Assembly: GCF_049673105.1 (NCBI RefSeq)
Contig: NZ_JBATXG010000008.1
Coordinates: 1-64,000 of the forward strand
Reading direction: 5' to 3'
DNA from: Castellaniella sp049673105
Lineage (GTDB): Bacteria; Pseudomonadota; Gammaproteobacteria; Burkholderiales; Burkholderiaceae_B
DNA: 64,000 nt
This document shows, in pieces, positions 10,186-21,881 of the stretch. Numbering within the stretch: position 1 is the first letter of the stretch; every line of letters begins with the position of its first letter. Below the pieces are notes generated by a model that made no database searches, was not told the origin of the DNA, and saw only the letters and a program-made list of their open reading frames with translations. A program made the translations under genes and the position numbers.

Positions 10186-10198
10186 AACGAGGAGACAT

Positions 10199-11785
10199 AT
10201 GCAATCGCGCGCTTTTCCTGGCCAATCCCGGTCTGGCCAACCTTTCGATTCCAGGCGGCGCCAGGTTTTGCTGGCCGGTGCCCTGGGAGTGCCGGCCCTC
10301 AGCCTGATGGGACGGTCGGCCTTTGCGGCTAACGGAAAAAATTCCGTCAGTCTGGCCATGATCGGCGAGCCGCAAACGCTCGATCCGATGTTTACCACAG
10401 CCGACCTGGTCGGCACCCTGATGCAGCACGTCTACGAACCGCTGTATACCTTCGATTCGCACTGGCGTATTGTGCCCATGCTGGCTGCAGCCATGCCAAC
10501 GGTGCTGGATGGCGGCAAGCAGGTCGACATTCCCTTGCGCAAAGGCCTGGTGTTCCATGACGGCAAGCCCGTCCAGATCGGCGATGTCGTGGCCTCGTTG
10601 AAGCGCTGGATGGAAGTCTCGCCGCGTGGCAAATCGGTGGCAGCCGAGGTCGTGTCGGTCGAGGCCGCGTCGGATTCCGTCCTGACCTTCAAGTTGAAAT
10701 CCCCCTATGCGCCGCTGCTGGCCCAATTGGCGCTGCCCACCAGCATGGCTGCCGTCATGCCGGCCAGCACCATTGCCGCCCAACTGACGGAATTCATCGG
10801 CACCGGGCCTTATCGCCTGAAAGAACGTCGTCCGGATCAATACACCATTCTGGAAAAATTCGACCAGTACGCTGCGCGCACCGAAGCGCCGGATGGATAT
10901 GGCGGGCGGCGTATCGCCTACATCCAGGAATTGCGGTTCATTCCGGTTCCGGATTCCAATACCCGTGTCGAGGGCGTGCTGTCCGGCCAGTTCGATTTTG
11001 CCGATCTGTTGCCGACCGAGGCCGCCGGTCGTCTGGAGCAGGGTGGTAAGCAGGTCGTGCCGCTGATCGGCAAGAACTTCGGCTTCCCCTACCTGGTCTT
11101 CAACACCAAGGGCACGCTGGATTCGGCTGCTTTGCGCCAGACCGCCCAAGCCGCCATCGGGGCGGAAGAACTGATGGCCGCCGCCTTCGGCGACCCGAAA
11201 TTCTTCAGCATCGGTGCCAATTTCTTCCCCCAGGGCACGCCGTACTATTCCCTGGCCGGCCAAGAACGCTACAACGTCAACGATCCGAAAAAAGCAGCGG
11301 AACTGGCAAAGAAGGCCGGTTATGCCGGCAAGCCCATCCGCATCCTGGCCAGCCGCCAATACGAGTTCCACTACAACATGGCCCTGGTGCTCTCCGAGCA
11401 GTTCAAGCGGGCCGGCCTGGAAGTGGATCTGCAGGTGGTGGACTGGGCGACGCTGCTGCAGCGCCGCAACGATCCCTCGCTCTGGGACATCTACATTACG
11501 CACTCGGGCATCTTCCCTGAACCCATGCTCTCGCCCCCGCAACTGGGCGACAATGCGCCGGGCTGGTGGGAAACCCCGGAAAAGAAGGCGGTGCTGGATG
11601 CCTTCAACCGCGAAATGGACCTGAGCAAGCGCGGCCCTCTGTGGGGCACGGTGCAAGAACTGGTCTATGAGCAGGTGCCGTTCATCGAGCTGGGCAAGTT
11701 CAACAGCCTGTCGGCCCGGTCCGCCAAGCTGCAGGGCTATAACCCCAGCGCCTGGCCGGCCTTCTGGAACGTCAAACTGGCCTGA
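10199..11785 (+). CDS. ABC transporter substrate-binding protein, peptide/opine family
   Basis: A 528-aa family-5 extracellular solute-binding protein (DppA/OppA type). The N-terminus has a twin-arginine-like signal with SRRRQVLLAGALG and a hydrophobic core, cleaved near SAFAAN (about residue 40). The mature part begins LAMIGEPQTLDPMF, typical of the family, with later landmarks VFHDGKPVQIGDVVASLKRW and GTGPYRLKE. The start follows a strong GAGGAG. It is the first gene of an operon with two permeases, two ATPases, a D-serine-dehydratase-like enzyme, an RpiR regulator and an N-acyl-D-amino-acid deacylase. This context points to D-amino-acid-containing peptides or N-acyl-D-amino acids as ligand (inference). 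Confidence 0.93.
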   Translation: MQSRAFPGQSRSGQPFDSRRRQVLLAGALGVPALSLMGRSAFAANGKNSVSLAMIGEPQTLDPMFTTADLVGTLMQHVYEPLYTFDSHWRIVPMLAAAMPTVLDGGKQVDIPLRKGLVFHDGKPVQIGDVVASLKRWMEVSPRGKSVAAEVVSVEAASDSVLTFKLKSPYAPLLAQLALPTSMAAVMPASTIAAQLTEFIGTGPYRLKERRPDQYTILEKFDQYAARTEAPDGYGGRRIAYIQELRFIPVPDSNTRVEGVLSGQFDFADLLPTEAAGRLEQGGKQVVPLIGKNFGFPYLVFNTKGTLDSAALRQTAQAAIGAEELMAAAFGDPKFFSIGANFFPQGTPYYSLAGQERYNVNDPKKAAELAKKAGYAGKPIRILASRQYEFHYNMALVLSEQFKRAGLEVDLQVVDWATLLQRRNDPSLWDIYITHSGIFPEPMLSPPQLGDNAPGWWETPEKKAVLDAFNREMDLSKRGPLWGTVQELVYEQVPFIELGKFNSLSARSAKLQGYNPSAWPAFWNVKLA

Positions 11786-11795
11786 TGGGGAACTG

Positions 11796-12752
11796 ATGCG
11801 CACGGCTTTGAGAATGCTTGCCTCTCGTTTGTTGGGGGGCTGCGTAGTACTGCTGATCGTGGCGGTGATGGTGTTTTCTCTGGTTCACCTGTCGTCCGGC
11901 GACCCGATCGCTGTGCTGCTGGGCGACCAGGCTACGGCCAGTGACATTGCTCAGGTCCGTGCGCAGTATGGCCTGGACCAGCCTTTGCCGACTCAGTTCG
12001 CGCTGTGGCTGGGGCAGGTCCTGCAAGGAAATCTGGGCACGTCCATCTTCATGCAGGCGCCCGTCACCGAGGTTCTCTGGAACCGGGCCGAACCCACGCT
12101 GATGCTGGCCGGGCTGTCGGTGCTGATCGCTTCGCTGATCGGCGTACCCTGCGGTGTGCTGGCCGCCGTCTGGCGCGGCTCGCGCACTGACCAGGTGCTC
12201 AGCACCGTCGCCATGTGCGCAGCCAGCATCCCCAGCTTCTGGATGGGGCTGGTCCTGATCCGCATCTTTGCGGTGCAGCTGGGCTGGCTGCCGGCCTCGG
12301 GCTACGGTCCGCCGGATGCCAGCCTGTGGCTGAAACTGAACCATATGATCCTGCCGGCGGCGGTGCTGGGTATCCTGAATTCGGCCCTGATCATCCGTTT
12401 TACCCGTGCATCCATGCTGGATACGCTGAGCGAGGACTACGTGCGCACGGCCAGGGCGAAAGGCCTGGCCGAGCCGGTCATCATCATCCGCCACGTGCTG
12501 AAGAATGCCCTGGTTCCCATCGTGACCGTGATCGGCCTGACCATGGCACTGATGATCGGCGGCACCGTCGTGACGGAAACCGTGTTCAACCTGCCCGGCG
12601 TGGGCGGCCTGGTCGTGAGAGCCGTGCTGCGGCGCGACTACCCGGTCATCCAGGGCACGCTGCTCGTCGTCGCCTTTATTTATGTCGTCATCAATTTCAT
12701 GATTGATCTGTTGTATACCGTGATCGACCCGCGCATCCGGAGAGTGCGATGA
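11796..12752 (+). CDS. ABC transporter permease, DppB type
   Basis: A 318-aa inner-membrane permease. The frame is open from 11667, but ATG 11796 (MRTALRMLASRLLGG) follows the binding-protein stop by ten bases and begins the first membrane helix. Six hydrophobic segments and the EAA loop, with TARAKGLAEPVIIIRHVLKNAL near residues 218-240, identify it as the DppB/OppB-like half of a peptide importer. It forms the channel with the DppC-type permease that overlaps its stop. Confidence 0.93.
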   Translation: MRTALRMLASRLLGGCVVLLIVAVMVFSLVHLSSGDPIAVLLGDQATASDIAQVRAQYGLDQPLPTQFALWLGQVLQGNLGTSIFMQAPVTEVLWNRAEPTLMLAGLSVLIASLIGVPCGVLAAVWRGSRTDQVLSTVAMCAASIPSFWMGLVLIRIFAVQLGWLPASGYGPPDASLWLKLNHMILPAAVLGILNSALIIRFTRASMLDTLSEDYVRTARAKGLAEPVIIIRHVLKNALVPIVTVIGLTMALMIGGTVVTETVFNLPGVGGLVVRAVLRRDYPVIQGTLLVVAFIYVVINFMIDLLYTVIDPRIRRVR

Positions 12753-13656
12753 ACGCCCCCTCGAATGCCGCCGCCGTCGCTTTGGATACCACCGTGCCCG
12801 CGCCGCGCCGGCGCCGCGACAGCCCTGGGCGGATCTGGGTGCGTCGATTGTTCGCCCGCCGCGTGGTGGTGCTGTCGACAATCCTGTTGCTGCTGATCAT
12901 CGCGCTGGCCCTGTCGATCTCGTGGTTGTCGGGCACCGACCCCAACGCCATTTCCATCAGCCAGCGTTTGCAGGCTCCGTCCTGGCAATTCTGGGGCGGC
13001 ACCGACCAGCTGGGGCGCGACGTCATGCTGCGCGTGGCATATGGCGGTCGTTATTCCTTGATGATCGGCTTTGCCACCGCCATCGGCGCCGTGATTCTCG
13101 GCACTCTGCTGGGGATCCTGTCCGGCTATTTCCGCAAGATCGATGGCGCCGTCATGTGCGTCATCGATGCCATGATGGCCTTTCCCGACATTCTGCTGGG
13201 GATTGCGCTGGTGTCGATCCTGGGGCCGTCGCTGTGGAACGTGGTGCTGGCTCTGGTCATCGTCTACACCCCGCGCGTGGCGCGTGTGGCGCGGGCGTCG
13301 ACCCTGGTGCTGCGCGACCTGCTGTATGTGGATGCAGCCCGTGCGCTGGGCACGCCCACCTGGAAGATCCTGTGGATGCACGTGCTGCCGGGCCTGGTGT
13401 CGCCCATCCTGGTGCAGCTGACCTTCATCTTCGCCTATGCCATCCTGGCCGAGGCCGGTCTGTCCTTCCTGGGGGTCGGCGTGCCGCCGACCATCCCGAC
13501 CTGGGGCACGATGATCGCCGGCAGCCTGAACTATATGGACAAGGCGTTCTGGACCATCATTTATCCGGGGCTGGCGATCGTATTGACCTCGCTGTCTTTG
13601 CAGATGGTGGGTGATGGCATCCGCGATTCCCTGGATCCGAAACTGAGGAAGAACAC

Positions 13657-13660
<4 letters not shown>
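12749..13660 (+). CDS. ABC transporter permease, DppC type
   Basis: A 303-aa permease. The N-terminal cytoplasmic tail with RRRRDSPGRIW precedes the first helix, as usual for DppC/OppC proteins. The GTDQLGRD motif (around residue 87) and the EAA loop with DAARALGTPTWKILWMHVLPG are diagnostic. The ATG overlaps the stop of the previous permease, and its own stop overlaps the next ATPase gene, so the operon is translationally coupled throughout. Confidence 0.93.
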
Positions 13661-15691
<2,031 letters not shown>

Positions 15692-15710
15692 TTTCAATAG
15701 GAATGCAAGA

Positions 15711-16982
15711 ATGACACAGGATGCTGTCGTGCTGGACGGGCGCTGGAAAGGTTATCCCTTGGCGGCGGCGCCGTGCGCGATCGAACGGATCGGCGCTCAG
15801 GGATGGAATCTGCACCGGGGCGATCTGCCCTACCCGATCGCCGTGCTGGATGCCGAGGCGCTGGAACACAATCTGCGCTGGATGCAGGCCTTCGCCCAAT
15901 CGTACGGCATTGTGTTCGCGCCGCACGGCAAGACCACCATGTCGCAGCAGATCTTTCGCCGCCAGTTGGATGCCGGCGCCTGGGGTTTGACCTTTGCCAC
16001 CGTCTGGCAGGCCAGCGTGGGCATTCGGGCCGGCGCGCGGCGTGTCATCATCGCCAACCAGGTCGTGGCCGACGCCGACTTTGACGGCCTGGCGGCCTTG
16101 CTGGATGCGCATGCCGATTTGCGGGTGTGGTTTCTGGTGGATTCCGTGGCCCAGGTCGAGCGCATCGAACACTGGGCGCAGCGGCGCAACCGCCAAACGC
16201 CTTTCGATTGCCTGCTGGAAATCGGCGTGGCCGGCCAGCGTACGGGTTGCCGGACGGGGCAGCAGGCCTTGGCCCTGGCGCAGCGCATCCATGACAGCAG
16301 CGCACTGCGGCTGGGCGGCATCGAGTGCTACGAAGGCGGCCTGGCGGCCTGCGACCTGCATGGCGACCAGGCAGCGGTAACGACTTTCCTGGATGCGGTG
16401 CGCGACATTGCCCAGGATTGCGATCGTGCCGGCCTGTTCGAGGACGAAAAGATCATTCTCAGCGCCGGAGGCTCGGCGGTCTTCGACGTGGTGGCGCCCG
16501 CCTTGCGGGCTGCGGTGTCGCGACCCCTGCGCGGCGTGCTCAGGTCCGGGTGCTATATCGCGCATGACCACGGTTTTTACGCGGATTTCCTGCGCAATAT
16601 CGAAACCCGCGCCGGGCTGGATGACAGCTTGCGGCCCGCCTTGTCGGTCTGGGCGATGGTGCAGTCCGTTCCCGAACCCGGCCTGGCCTTGCTGGGTTGC
16701 GGCAAAAGGGATATTTCCTTCGATCTGTCGCTGCCCCAGCCGATCCGCCTGGCGCCCTGCGGTGCCACGGTCGATGCGCCGGCCCCTGACGGCTGGTCGG
16801 TGACGGCCCTGAACGATCATCATGCCTACCTGCGTTTTGATCCGGCCGGCCCTGCGCCCGTGGTGGGGGATCGCGTGGCGCTGGGCATCTCGCACCCCTG
16901 CACGACCTTCGACAAGTGGGCCTGGATGCCGTTGCTCGGCGGCCAAGGCGATGTCGTCGGCGCGATCACCATCGAGTTCTGA
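15711..16982 (+). CDS. D-serine dehydratase-like / D-amino-acid deaminase, PLP fold-type III
   Basis: A 423-aa member of the DSD1/alanine-racemase-N family. The PLP lysine is in FAPHGKTTM (Lys74 from this start). The C-terminal motif SHPCTTFDKW carries the His-x-Cys pair that binds zinc in eukaryotic-type D-serine dehydratase, arguing for Zn-dependent dehydration or deamination of a D-hydroxy amino acid rather than racemisation. ATG 15711 has AGGA 8 bases upstream; ATG 15684 would add nine residues and overlap the ATPase stop. It probably deaminates the D-amino acid released from the imported compound, with the divergent RidA clearing the enamine. Confidence 0.85.
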   Translation: MTQDAVVLDGRWKGYPLAAAPCAIERIGAQGWNLHRGDLPYPIAVLDAEALEHNLRWMQAFAQSYGIVFAPHGKTTMSQQIFRRQLDAGAWGLTFATVWQASVGIRAGARRVIIANQVVADADFDGLAALLDAHADLRVWFLVDSVAQVERIEHWAQRRNRQTPFDCLLEIGVAGQRTGCRTGQQALALAQRIHDSSALRLGGIECYEGGLAACDLHGDQAAVTTFLDAVRDIAQDCDRAGLFEDEKIILSAGGSAVFDVVAPALRAAVSRPLRGVLRSGCYIAHDHGFYADFLRNIETRAGLDDSLRPALSVWAMVQSVPEPGLALLGCGKRDISFDLSLPQPIRLAPCGATVDAPAPDGWSVTALNDHHAYLRFDPAGPAPVVGDRVALGISHPCTTFDKWAWMPLLGGQGDVVGAITIEF

Positions 16983-16996
16983 CGGGAGCGGACATC

Positions 16997-17881
16997 ATGA
17001 ACACATGGACCGAGGAAAGCTTGCAGCAAAGACTGCGGACCGCCCTGCCGACACTGCCCAAGGCTCAGCAGCAAGTGGTCGCCGTGCTGCTGGCCGATCC
17101 CGCTACCCAGGTCAACCAGACGGTCGAATCGATTGCCGCCCAGGCTGGAGTGTCCATGCCGTCGGTGGTCCGTACCTGCCGCAGCCTGGGTTATGACAGC
17201 GTGCGGGAATTCATGCTGGCGCTGGCGCAGGATCTGGCGCTGTCGCCGCATCATCTGCATCGCAACGTCTCGCTCAGCGACGAGGGTCCGGAAGTGGCCC
17301 GCAAGATCATCCAGGGGGCGATCTCCTCGCTGGCGGCCTTGCAGCGGCGCCTGGACGTATCGATTCTGGATCAGGTCGCCCAGCGCCTGGTGTCGGCCTC
17401 GCGGGTCGATGCCTATTCAGTCGGGGCGACATCCGGCTTCATGGCCCAGGAATTGCAGGCCCGGCTGTTTCGTCTGGGGATTCGTGCGCATGCCTTCTCC
17501 GACCCGCACCAGCAGCTGATTTCCGCCAGTTCTCTGGACAAACAGGGTGTGGCTTTCGTGATTTCCCATGTGGGCAGCATGCCGTTCGCCCTGGAAGCCG
17601 CCCGGCTGGTGCGCAGCCGGGGCGCCACCGTCGTCGCGCTGACGCAGCCGGACACCCCGCTGGCGAAATGCGCCGACCTGTGCCTGGAGGTCTCGGTGCC
17701 GCATGACACCACCATGCGAGTAGGCACGGAAGCCTATCTGGCGCATCTGCTGGTGATCGAAATCCTGATGGTGCGCGTGGCGCAAAACCTGGGGCCTGAA
17801 ACCCTGGAAAACCTGAAGCAGTTCAAGCACGTGCTGGAACAGCACGGCGTCGACAGCTCCGTCTATACCGGACTTTACTGA
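16997..17881 (+). CDS. MurR/RpiR family transcriptional regulator
   Basis: A 294-aa regulator: N-terminal RpiR helix-turn-helix (about residues 1-78, with TVESIAAQAGVSMPSVVRTCRSLGY) and a C-terminal SIS sugar-isomerase fold (about 125-255, with YSVGATSGFMAQEL and VISHVGSM). ATG 16997 sits eight bases after GGGAG and 14 bases after the deaminase stop. RpiR proteins usually sense a phosphosugar or a pathway intermediate through the SIS domain. The HexR-like repeats at 10.1 kb are its probable operators, so it would control both the ABC operon containing it and the divergent ridA. Confidence 0.9.
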   Translation: MNTWTEESLQQRLRTALPTLPKAQQQVVAVLLADPATQVNQTVESIAAQAGVSMPSVVRTCRSLGYDSVREFMLALAQDLALSPHHLHRNVSLSDEGPEVARKIIQGAISSLAALQRRLDVSILDQVAQRLVSASRVDAYSVGATSGFMAQELQARLFRLGIRAHAFSDPHQQLISASSLDKQGVAFVISHVGSMPFALEAARLVRSRGATVVALTQPDTPLAKCADLCLEVSVPHDTTMRVGTEAYLAHLLVIEILMVRVAQNLGPETLENLKQFKHVLEQHGVDSSVYTGLY

Positions 17882-17884
17882 AAT

Positions 17885-19348
17885 ATGGATGATGCAACCC
17901 TGACCGTTTTGTGCAATGGCCTTGTGCACGATGGTTCCCAAAACCCCTTGCGCCGTGCCGATGTCTGGATCCGCGGCGATCGAGTCGTCGCCGTTTCCGA
18001 GCCGGGCATAGCCCCTGTCGTCAATGTCGCTCCGGTCCGACGCGTGGATTGCGCCGGGCGGGTGGTTGCGCCGGGGTTCATCGATGTGCATACGCACGAT
18101 GACGCCATCGTGCTGGACCGGCCCGAGATGTTGCCCAAGCTATCCCAGGGCATCACGACGGTCGTCGGTGGAAACTGCGGGATTTCGCTGGTGCCGATGG
18201 TCACGGACGATCCCGCCGCTCCGCTGTCTCTGCTGGGCCACCAGCAGTTCCGCTATCCCGACGTGCCATCCTATCGGGCGGCGGTCGATGCCGTCCAGCC
18301 GGCGGTCAACATTGCCCTGTTGATCGGCCATACGGCGCTGCGCATGCAGGTCATGGCCGATCTGGATCAGCCCGCCAGCGAGGCCGAACGCCAGGCGATG
18401 TGCGACATTCTGGATGCGGCCATGCGGGCGGGCGCGGTGGGCTTGTCGTCGGGCGTGTTCTACCGTCCGGCCTATGCGGCGGATATCGATGAGCTGGCGG
18501 CATTGGTGCGTGTCATAGCCCCGTATCAGGGTGTCTACGCCACCCACATCCGCGACGAACTCAAGGGCATCATGGAAGCCATCGACGAAGCCGCCTTGAC
18601 CGCTCGCATGGGGGGCGCCTTTCTGGTGCTGTCGCATCACAAATGCGCGGGGCCGATGAACTGGGGGCGCACCAAGGAAACCCTGGCCCATATCGAACAA
18701 CTGGCGCAGCAGCAACCTATCGGTCTTGACGTCTACCCCTATACCGCTGGCTCTACGGTGCTGCGCGACGACTTGGTCGATGGCATCATCGATATCCTGA
18801 TCACGGGCAGTGTGCCGCACCCCGATATGGCGGGCCGCTATCTGGCCGATATCGCTGCCGACTGGGGCGTGACCCAGGTCGAGGCCTGCCGCCGGCTGCA
18901 GCCGGGCGGCGCCTGCTACTTTCAGATGCATCAGGACGACGTGGACCGGGTGGTCTGCCATCCGCTGACCATGATCGGGTCCGACGGCCTGCCCCACGAT
19001 GAACGACCGCACCCGCGCTTATGGGGCGCCTTTCCCCGCGTGCTGGATCAGTATTGGCGGGTCAAGGGCCTGCTGCCGCTGGAACAAGCGATTCATAAGA
19101 TGACGGGCCTGTCCGCCGGACGCTATCACCTGGAAGGCCGGGGGCGATTACAGGCCGGCGATTTTGCCGACATCGTGGTGCTGGACCCGGATCGGGTGCG
19201 GGATTGCGCGACCTACGCCTCGCCCGCCCAATTCAGCGAGGGGATCGAGCAGGTCTGGGTCAATGGATGTCTCAGCTATACCGCGCAGGCCCGGGTCTGC
19301 GTCGGGCGCGCCGGGCGCTTTGTTTCGCGCGCCAAGACGGCGGGTTAG
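17885..19348 (+). CDS. N-acyl-D-amino-acid deacylase (D-aminoacylase)
   Basis: A 487-aa amidohydrolase-superfamily enzyme. The metal-binding HxH is in FIDVHTHDD (His69, His71). NCGISLVP follows (Cys98, a D-aminoacylase-type metal ligand), and LSHHKCAG and SDGLPHDERPHPR complete the site. The reaction is hydrolysis of N-acyl-D-amino acids to carboxylate and free D-amino acid. It begins four bases after the regulator stop. Its product is the expected substrate of the PLP enzyme two genes upstream, which gives a consistent uptake, deacylation, deamination and RidA sequence. Confidence 0.92.
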   Translation: MDDATLTVLCNGLVHDGSQNPLRRADVWIRGDRVVAVSEPGIAPVVNVAPVRRVDCAGRVVAPGFIDVHTHDDAIVLDRPEMLPKLSQGITTVVGGNCGISLVPMVTDDPAAPLSLLGHQQFRYPDVPSYRAAVDAVQPAVNIALLIGHTALRMQVMADLDQPASEAERQAMCDILDAAMRAGAVGLSSGVFYRPAYAADIDELAALVRVIAPYQGVYATHIRDELKGIMEAIDEAALTARMGGAFLVLSHHKCAGPMNWGRTKETLAHIEQLAQQQPIGLDVYPYTAGSTVLRDDLVDGIIDILITGSVPHPDMAGRYLADIAADWGVTQVEACRRLQPGGACYFQMHQDDVDRVVCHPLTMIGSDGLPHDERPHPRLWGAFPRVLDQYWRVKGLLPLEQAIHKMTGLSAGRYHLEGRGRLQAGDFADIVVLDPDRVRDCATYASPAQFSEGIEQVWVNGCLSYTAQARVCVGRAGRFVSRAKTAG

Positions 19349-19359
19349 CGCGCTGATGC

Positions 19360-19378
19360 TTTCCTGGCGGTCAGGAAA
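19360..19378. repeat. short inverted repeat after the D-aminoacylase gene
   Basis: TTTCCTG and CAGGAAA form a 7-bp stem around GCGGT, followed by an A-run. With no T-run on the plus strand it is not a classical terminator; it could close the operon as a stabilising hairpin. Confidence 0.35.
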
Positions 19379-19488
19379 AAACCCATCTATCCTATGGATT
19401 GCGAGGGGCTGGCGCCAGATGCGGTCGCAAGGGATGCGGACCCGGCTGCAGCACTGGTGGTACGCATTGCACCAAGGAAACCGCAACC

Positions 19489-21357
19489 ATGACAACGAGT
19501 CCTGAATTCCTGCTGGCCGGCATCGGTGTGGTCGCCATGGCGGCCCAATGGCTGGCCTGGAAACTACGGGTGCCGGCCATCCTGTTTCTGCTGCTGGCCG
19601 GCATTGCCGTCGGGCCGCTGGCAGGCTGGCTCAAGCCCGATGATCTGTTCGGTCCCTTGCTGTTTCCCGTGGTCTCGCTGGCGGTGGCGGTCATCCTCTT
19701 CGAAGGCAGCCTGACCCTTGAGTTTCACCAGACCAAGGGCCTGAAACAAGTCGTGCGTCGTATGGTCAGTGGCGGCCTGCTCATCACCTGGGGCGTGGCG
19801 GCAGTGGCCGTCCATGTCTTCCTGGATTTTCCCTGGGATCTCGCCGTGCTGTTCGGGGCCATCACCTGTGTCACCGGCCCGACCGTCATTGCGCCGCTGC
19901 TGCGGACGGTCAAGCCAGTCGGCCCCGTGGCGCATGCGCTGCGCTGGGAAGGCATCCTGATCGATCCCGTCGGTGCCATCCTGGCGGTGTTGTCATACGA
20001 TCTGATGGTCGCCTTGCGGTCGACGCACGCCTGGGCACATGCCCTCCTGTCCCTGGGGGGCACCATTGCCACCGGCCTGTTTTTCGGGATCGCGGCGGGC
20101 TGGATGCTGGCAGTCGTGTTGCGCCGTGGCTGGGTGCCTGATGCGCTGCTCAATCTGTGTGTGCTGGCCTCCGTTTTCCTGGCATTTTCCGTGTCTAACC
20201 TCATCCAGCATGAATCCGGTCTGCTCACGGTCACCATCATGGGGATCTGGCTGGCCAACCGGCCGGGGGTGCCGGTGCACGATATCCTGGAATTCAAGGA
20301 AACGCTCAGCCAGATCCTGCTCTCGGCCCTGTTCATCCTGCTGGCCGCCCGCGTGGCGCCCGACCAGATCCTGGGGCTGGGCTGGCCAGCGCTGGCGGTC
20401 CTGGCCTGCATGCTGTGGATCGGGCGACCGCTGAAGGTGCTGTTTTCTACCTGGGGATCCCAGCTCAACTGGCGCGAACGCAGCCTGCTGGCCTGGATCG
20501 CCCCGCGCGGGATTGTGGCGGCCGCCGTGTCCGCCCTGTTTGCCTTGCGGCTGGAATCCCTGGATGTGCCGCAATCCGAACGCCTGCTGCCCATGACCTT
20601 CCTGGTCATCATCGGGACGGTGGTCTGGCAGAGCCTGACGGCGCGCCCGGTGGCCAAGCTCTTGCGGTCGGTCGAACCCGATCGTGTGGGGTTTTTGATC
20701 TCGGGGGCCAACCCGGTGGCGCGCGCCATTGGCCAGGCCTTGCACAAGCAGGGCATTCCCATTCGCCTGTGTGACAGCGACTGGTACAGCCTGTCGAAAG
20801 CGCGCATGATGGGCCTGCCCACCTATCACGGCAATCCACTGTCCGAACACGCCCAGCGCAACCTGGATACGACCGGTCTGGGCCGCCTGCTGGCCTTGGG
20901 CACGCGTGACCAGGCCAACCAGCTGGTGATGGTGCGCGGTCGGGACGAGTTCGGCAAGCAGAAGGTGTTCAGCCTGCCTTTGTCGCAGGATGGTGACCCA
21001 TCAGAGCGCCATGCCGTCGACCCTGAATACCGTGGCCGTACCTTGTTTGCGCCGGGCATGGGCTACTGGAAGCTCTCCGGCCTGCTGGCGGCAGGCGCCC
21101 GCATCCGGGCCACGCAACTCAGTGAAAGCTTTGGCTTCCAGCGCTACCGCGAGCAGGACCCTGGCGCGATCACCGTGCCGCTGTTTGCCGTGAATCCCAA
21201 GGGCTACGCCATCCCCTTCACGCTGGACCAGGACCTCGAACCCGAGGCCGGTTGGACCATCATCGGCCTGCATGCCGATGCGGGCGCACAGGCTGTCACG
21301 CCGCCCGAGGCGGCCCCGACGGGCCCGAACCCGCCTGAAGCGCCAAAACGCTTATGA
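19489..21357 (+). CDS. cation:proton antiporter (CPA family) with nucleotide-binding C-terminus
   Basis: A 622-aa protein. Residues 1-400 carry about 12 hydrophobic segments with the antiporter motif ITCVTGPTVIAPLLRT and the later ERSLLAWIAPRGIVAAAV, typical of CPA1 sodium/proton exchangers. Residues about 410-520 look like a Rossmann TrkA-N/RCK domain (VGFLISGANPVARAIGQALH), suggesting NAD(H)-dependent gating. ATG 19489 follows AAGGA; an upstream frame from 19399 is Cys/Gly-rich and not conserved. The C-terminal tail overlaps the next gene by four bases. Confidence 0.88.
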   Translation: MTTSPEFLLAGIGVVAMAAQWLAWKLRVPAILFLLLAGIAVGPLAGWLKPDDLFGPLLFPVVSLAVAVILFEGSLTLEFHQTKGLKQVVRRMVSGGLLITWGVAAVAVHVFLDFPWDLAVLFGAITCVTGPTVIAPLLRTVKPVGPVAHALRWEGILIDPVGAILAVLSYDLMVALRSTHAWAHALLSLGGTIATGLFFGIAAGWMLAVVLRRGWVPDALLNLCVLASVFLAFSVSNLIQHESGLLTVTIMGIWLANRPGVPVHDILEFKETLSQILLSALFILLAARVAPDQILGLGWPALAVLACMLWIGRPLKVLFSTWGSQLNWRERSLLAWIAPRGIVAAAVSALFALRLESLDVPQSERLLPMTFLVIIGTVVWQSLTARPVAKLLRSVEPDRVGFLISGANPVARAIGQALHKQGIPIRLCDSDWYSLSKARMMGLPTYHGNPLSEHAQRNLDTTGLGRLLALGTRDQANQLVMVRGRDEFGKQKVFSLPLSQDGDPSERHAVDPEYRGRTLFAPGMGYWKLSGLLAAGARIRATQLSESFGFQRYREQDPGAITVPLFAVNPKGYAIPFTLDQDLEPEAGWTIIGLHADAGAQAVTPPEAAPTGPNPPEAPKRL

Positions 21358-21881
21358 GCCGCCTGTTTTACGCCTTGTGGCCCGATGCGGATGTCGTGCA
21401 GGCTCTGCAGCCCTGGGTCCAGCGGGCCCACGCGTGCTGCGGAGGGCGTCCCATGCGACCGGATACGCTGCATCTGACGCTGGCGTTTCTGGGGGCGGTC
21501 GAGGCCGATCTGGTGCCGGATCTGGTGGCATTGCTGCGGTCGCCGCGTGGTCCTGGCGGCACACTGATGCTGGATCGCTTCGGGCGGTTTCGGGGACCGC
21601 GCATCGTCTGGGCGGGACCATCTGCTGTGGCGCCCTGGCTGCTCGCCTTGCATCAGTCTTTATGGCGGGATCTGGCGGCATTGGGCCTGCCCGGACCGGA
21701 TGACACCTTTCGTCCCCATGTGTCGCTGCTGCGCAAGGCCGGCGACGGCGATCTGTCGGCGCTTGCGCCGGCGAGGCCGATCATCTGGGCCGCCCATCGC
21801 CTGGTGCTCGTGGCCTCGACGCCGCGTGAGACGGGATCGTATTACCAGGTGCTGGGGGAACAAGCGCTGGTGAGCGCCTGA
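21354..21881 (+). CDS. thpR: RNA 2',3'-cyclic phosphodiesterase (LigT/2H family)
   Basis: A 175-aa two-histidine phosphoesterase. The two HxTx-type motifs are HLTL in DTLHLTLAFLG (His40) and HVSL in FRPHVSLLRK (about His131). The family hydrolyses RNA 2',3'-cyclic phosphate ends and shows RNA ligase activity in vitro. It starts in a four-base overlap with the antiporter gene and converges with the AraC regulator gene, their 3' ends overlapping by 40 bases. Confidence 0.9.
   Translation: MSRLFYALWPDADVVQALQPWVQRAHACCGGRPMRPDTLHLTLAFLGAVEADLVPDLVALLRSPRGPGGTLMLDRFGRFRGPRIVWAGPSAVAPWLLALHQSLWRDLAALGLPGPDDTFRPHVSLLRKAGDGDLSALAPARPIIWAAHRLVLVASTPRETGSYYQVLGEQALVSA

Noticed and set aside
10444..10449. 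GTATAC in the ABC binding-protein gene
   Set aside because: It lies within coding sequence, lacks the flanking CGG/AAT context, and is far from the cluster. The copy at 12713-12718 in the permease gene is rejected for the same reason.
19360..19378. possible terminator of the D-amino-acid operon
   Set aside because: The short stem is followed by an A-run and not a T-run on the coding strand, so I list it only as an inverted repeat.
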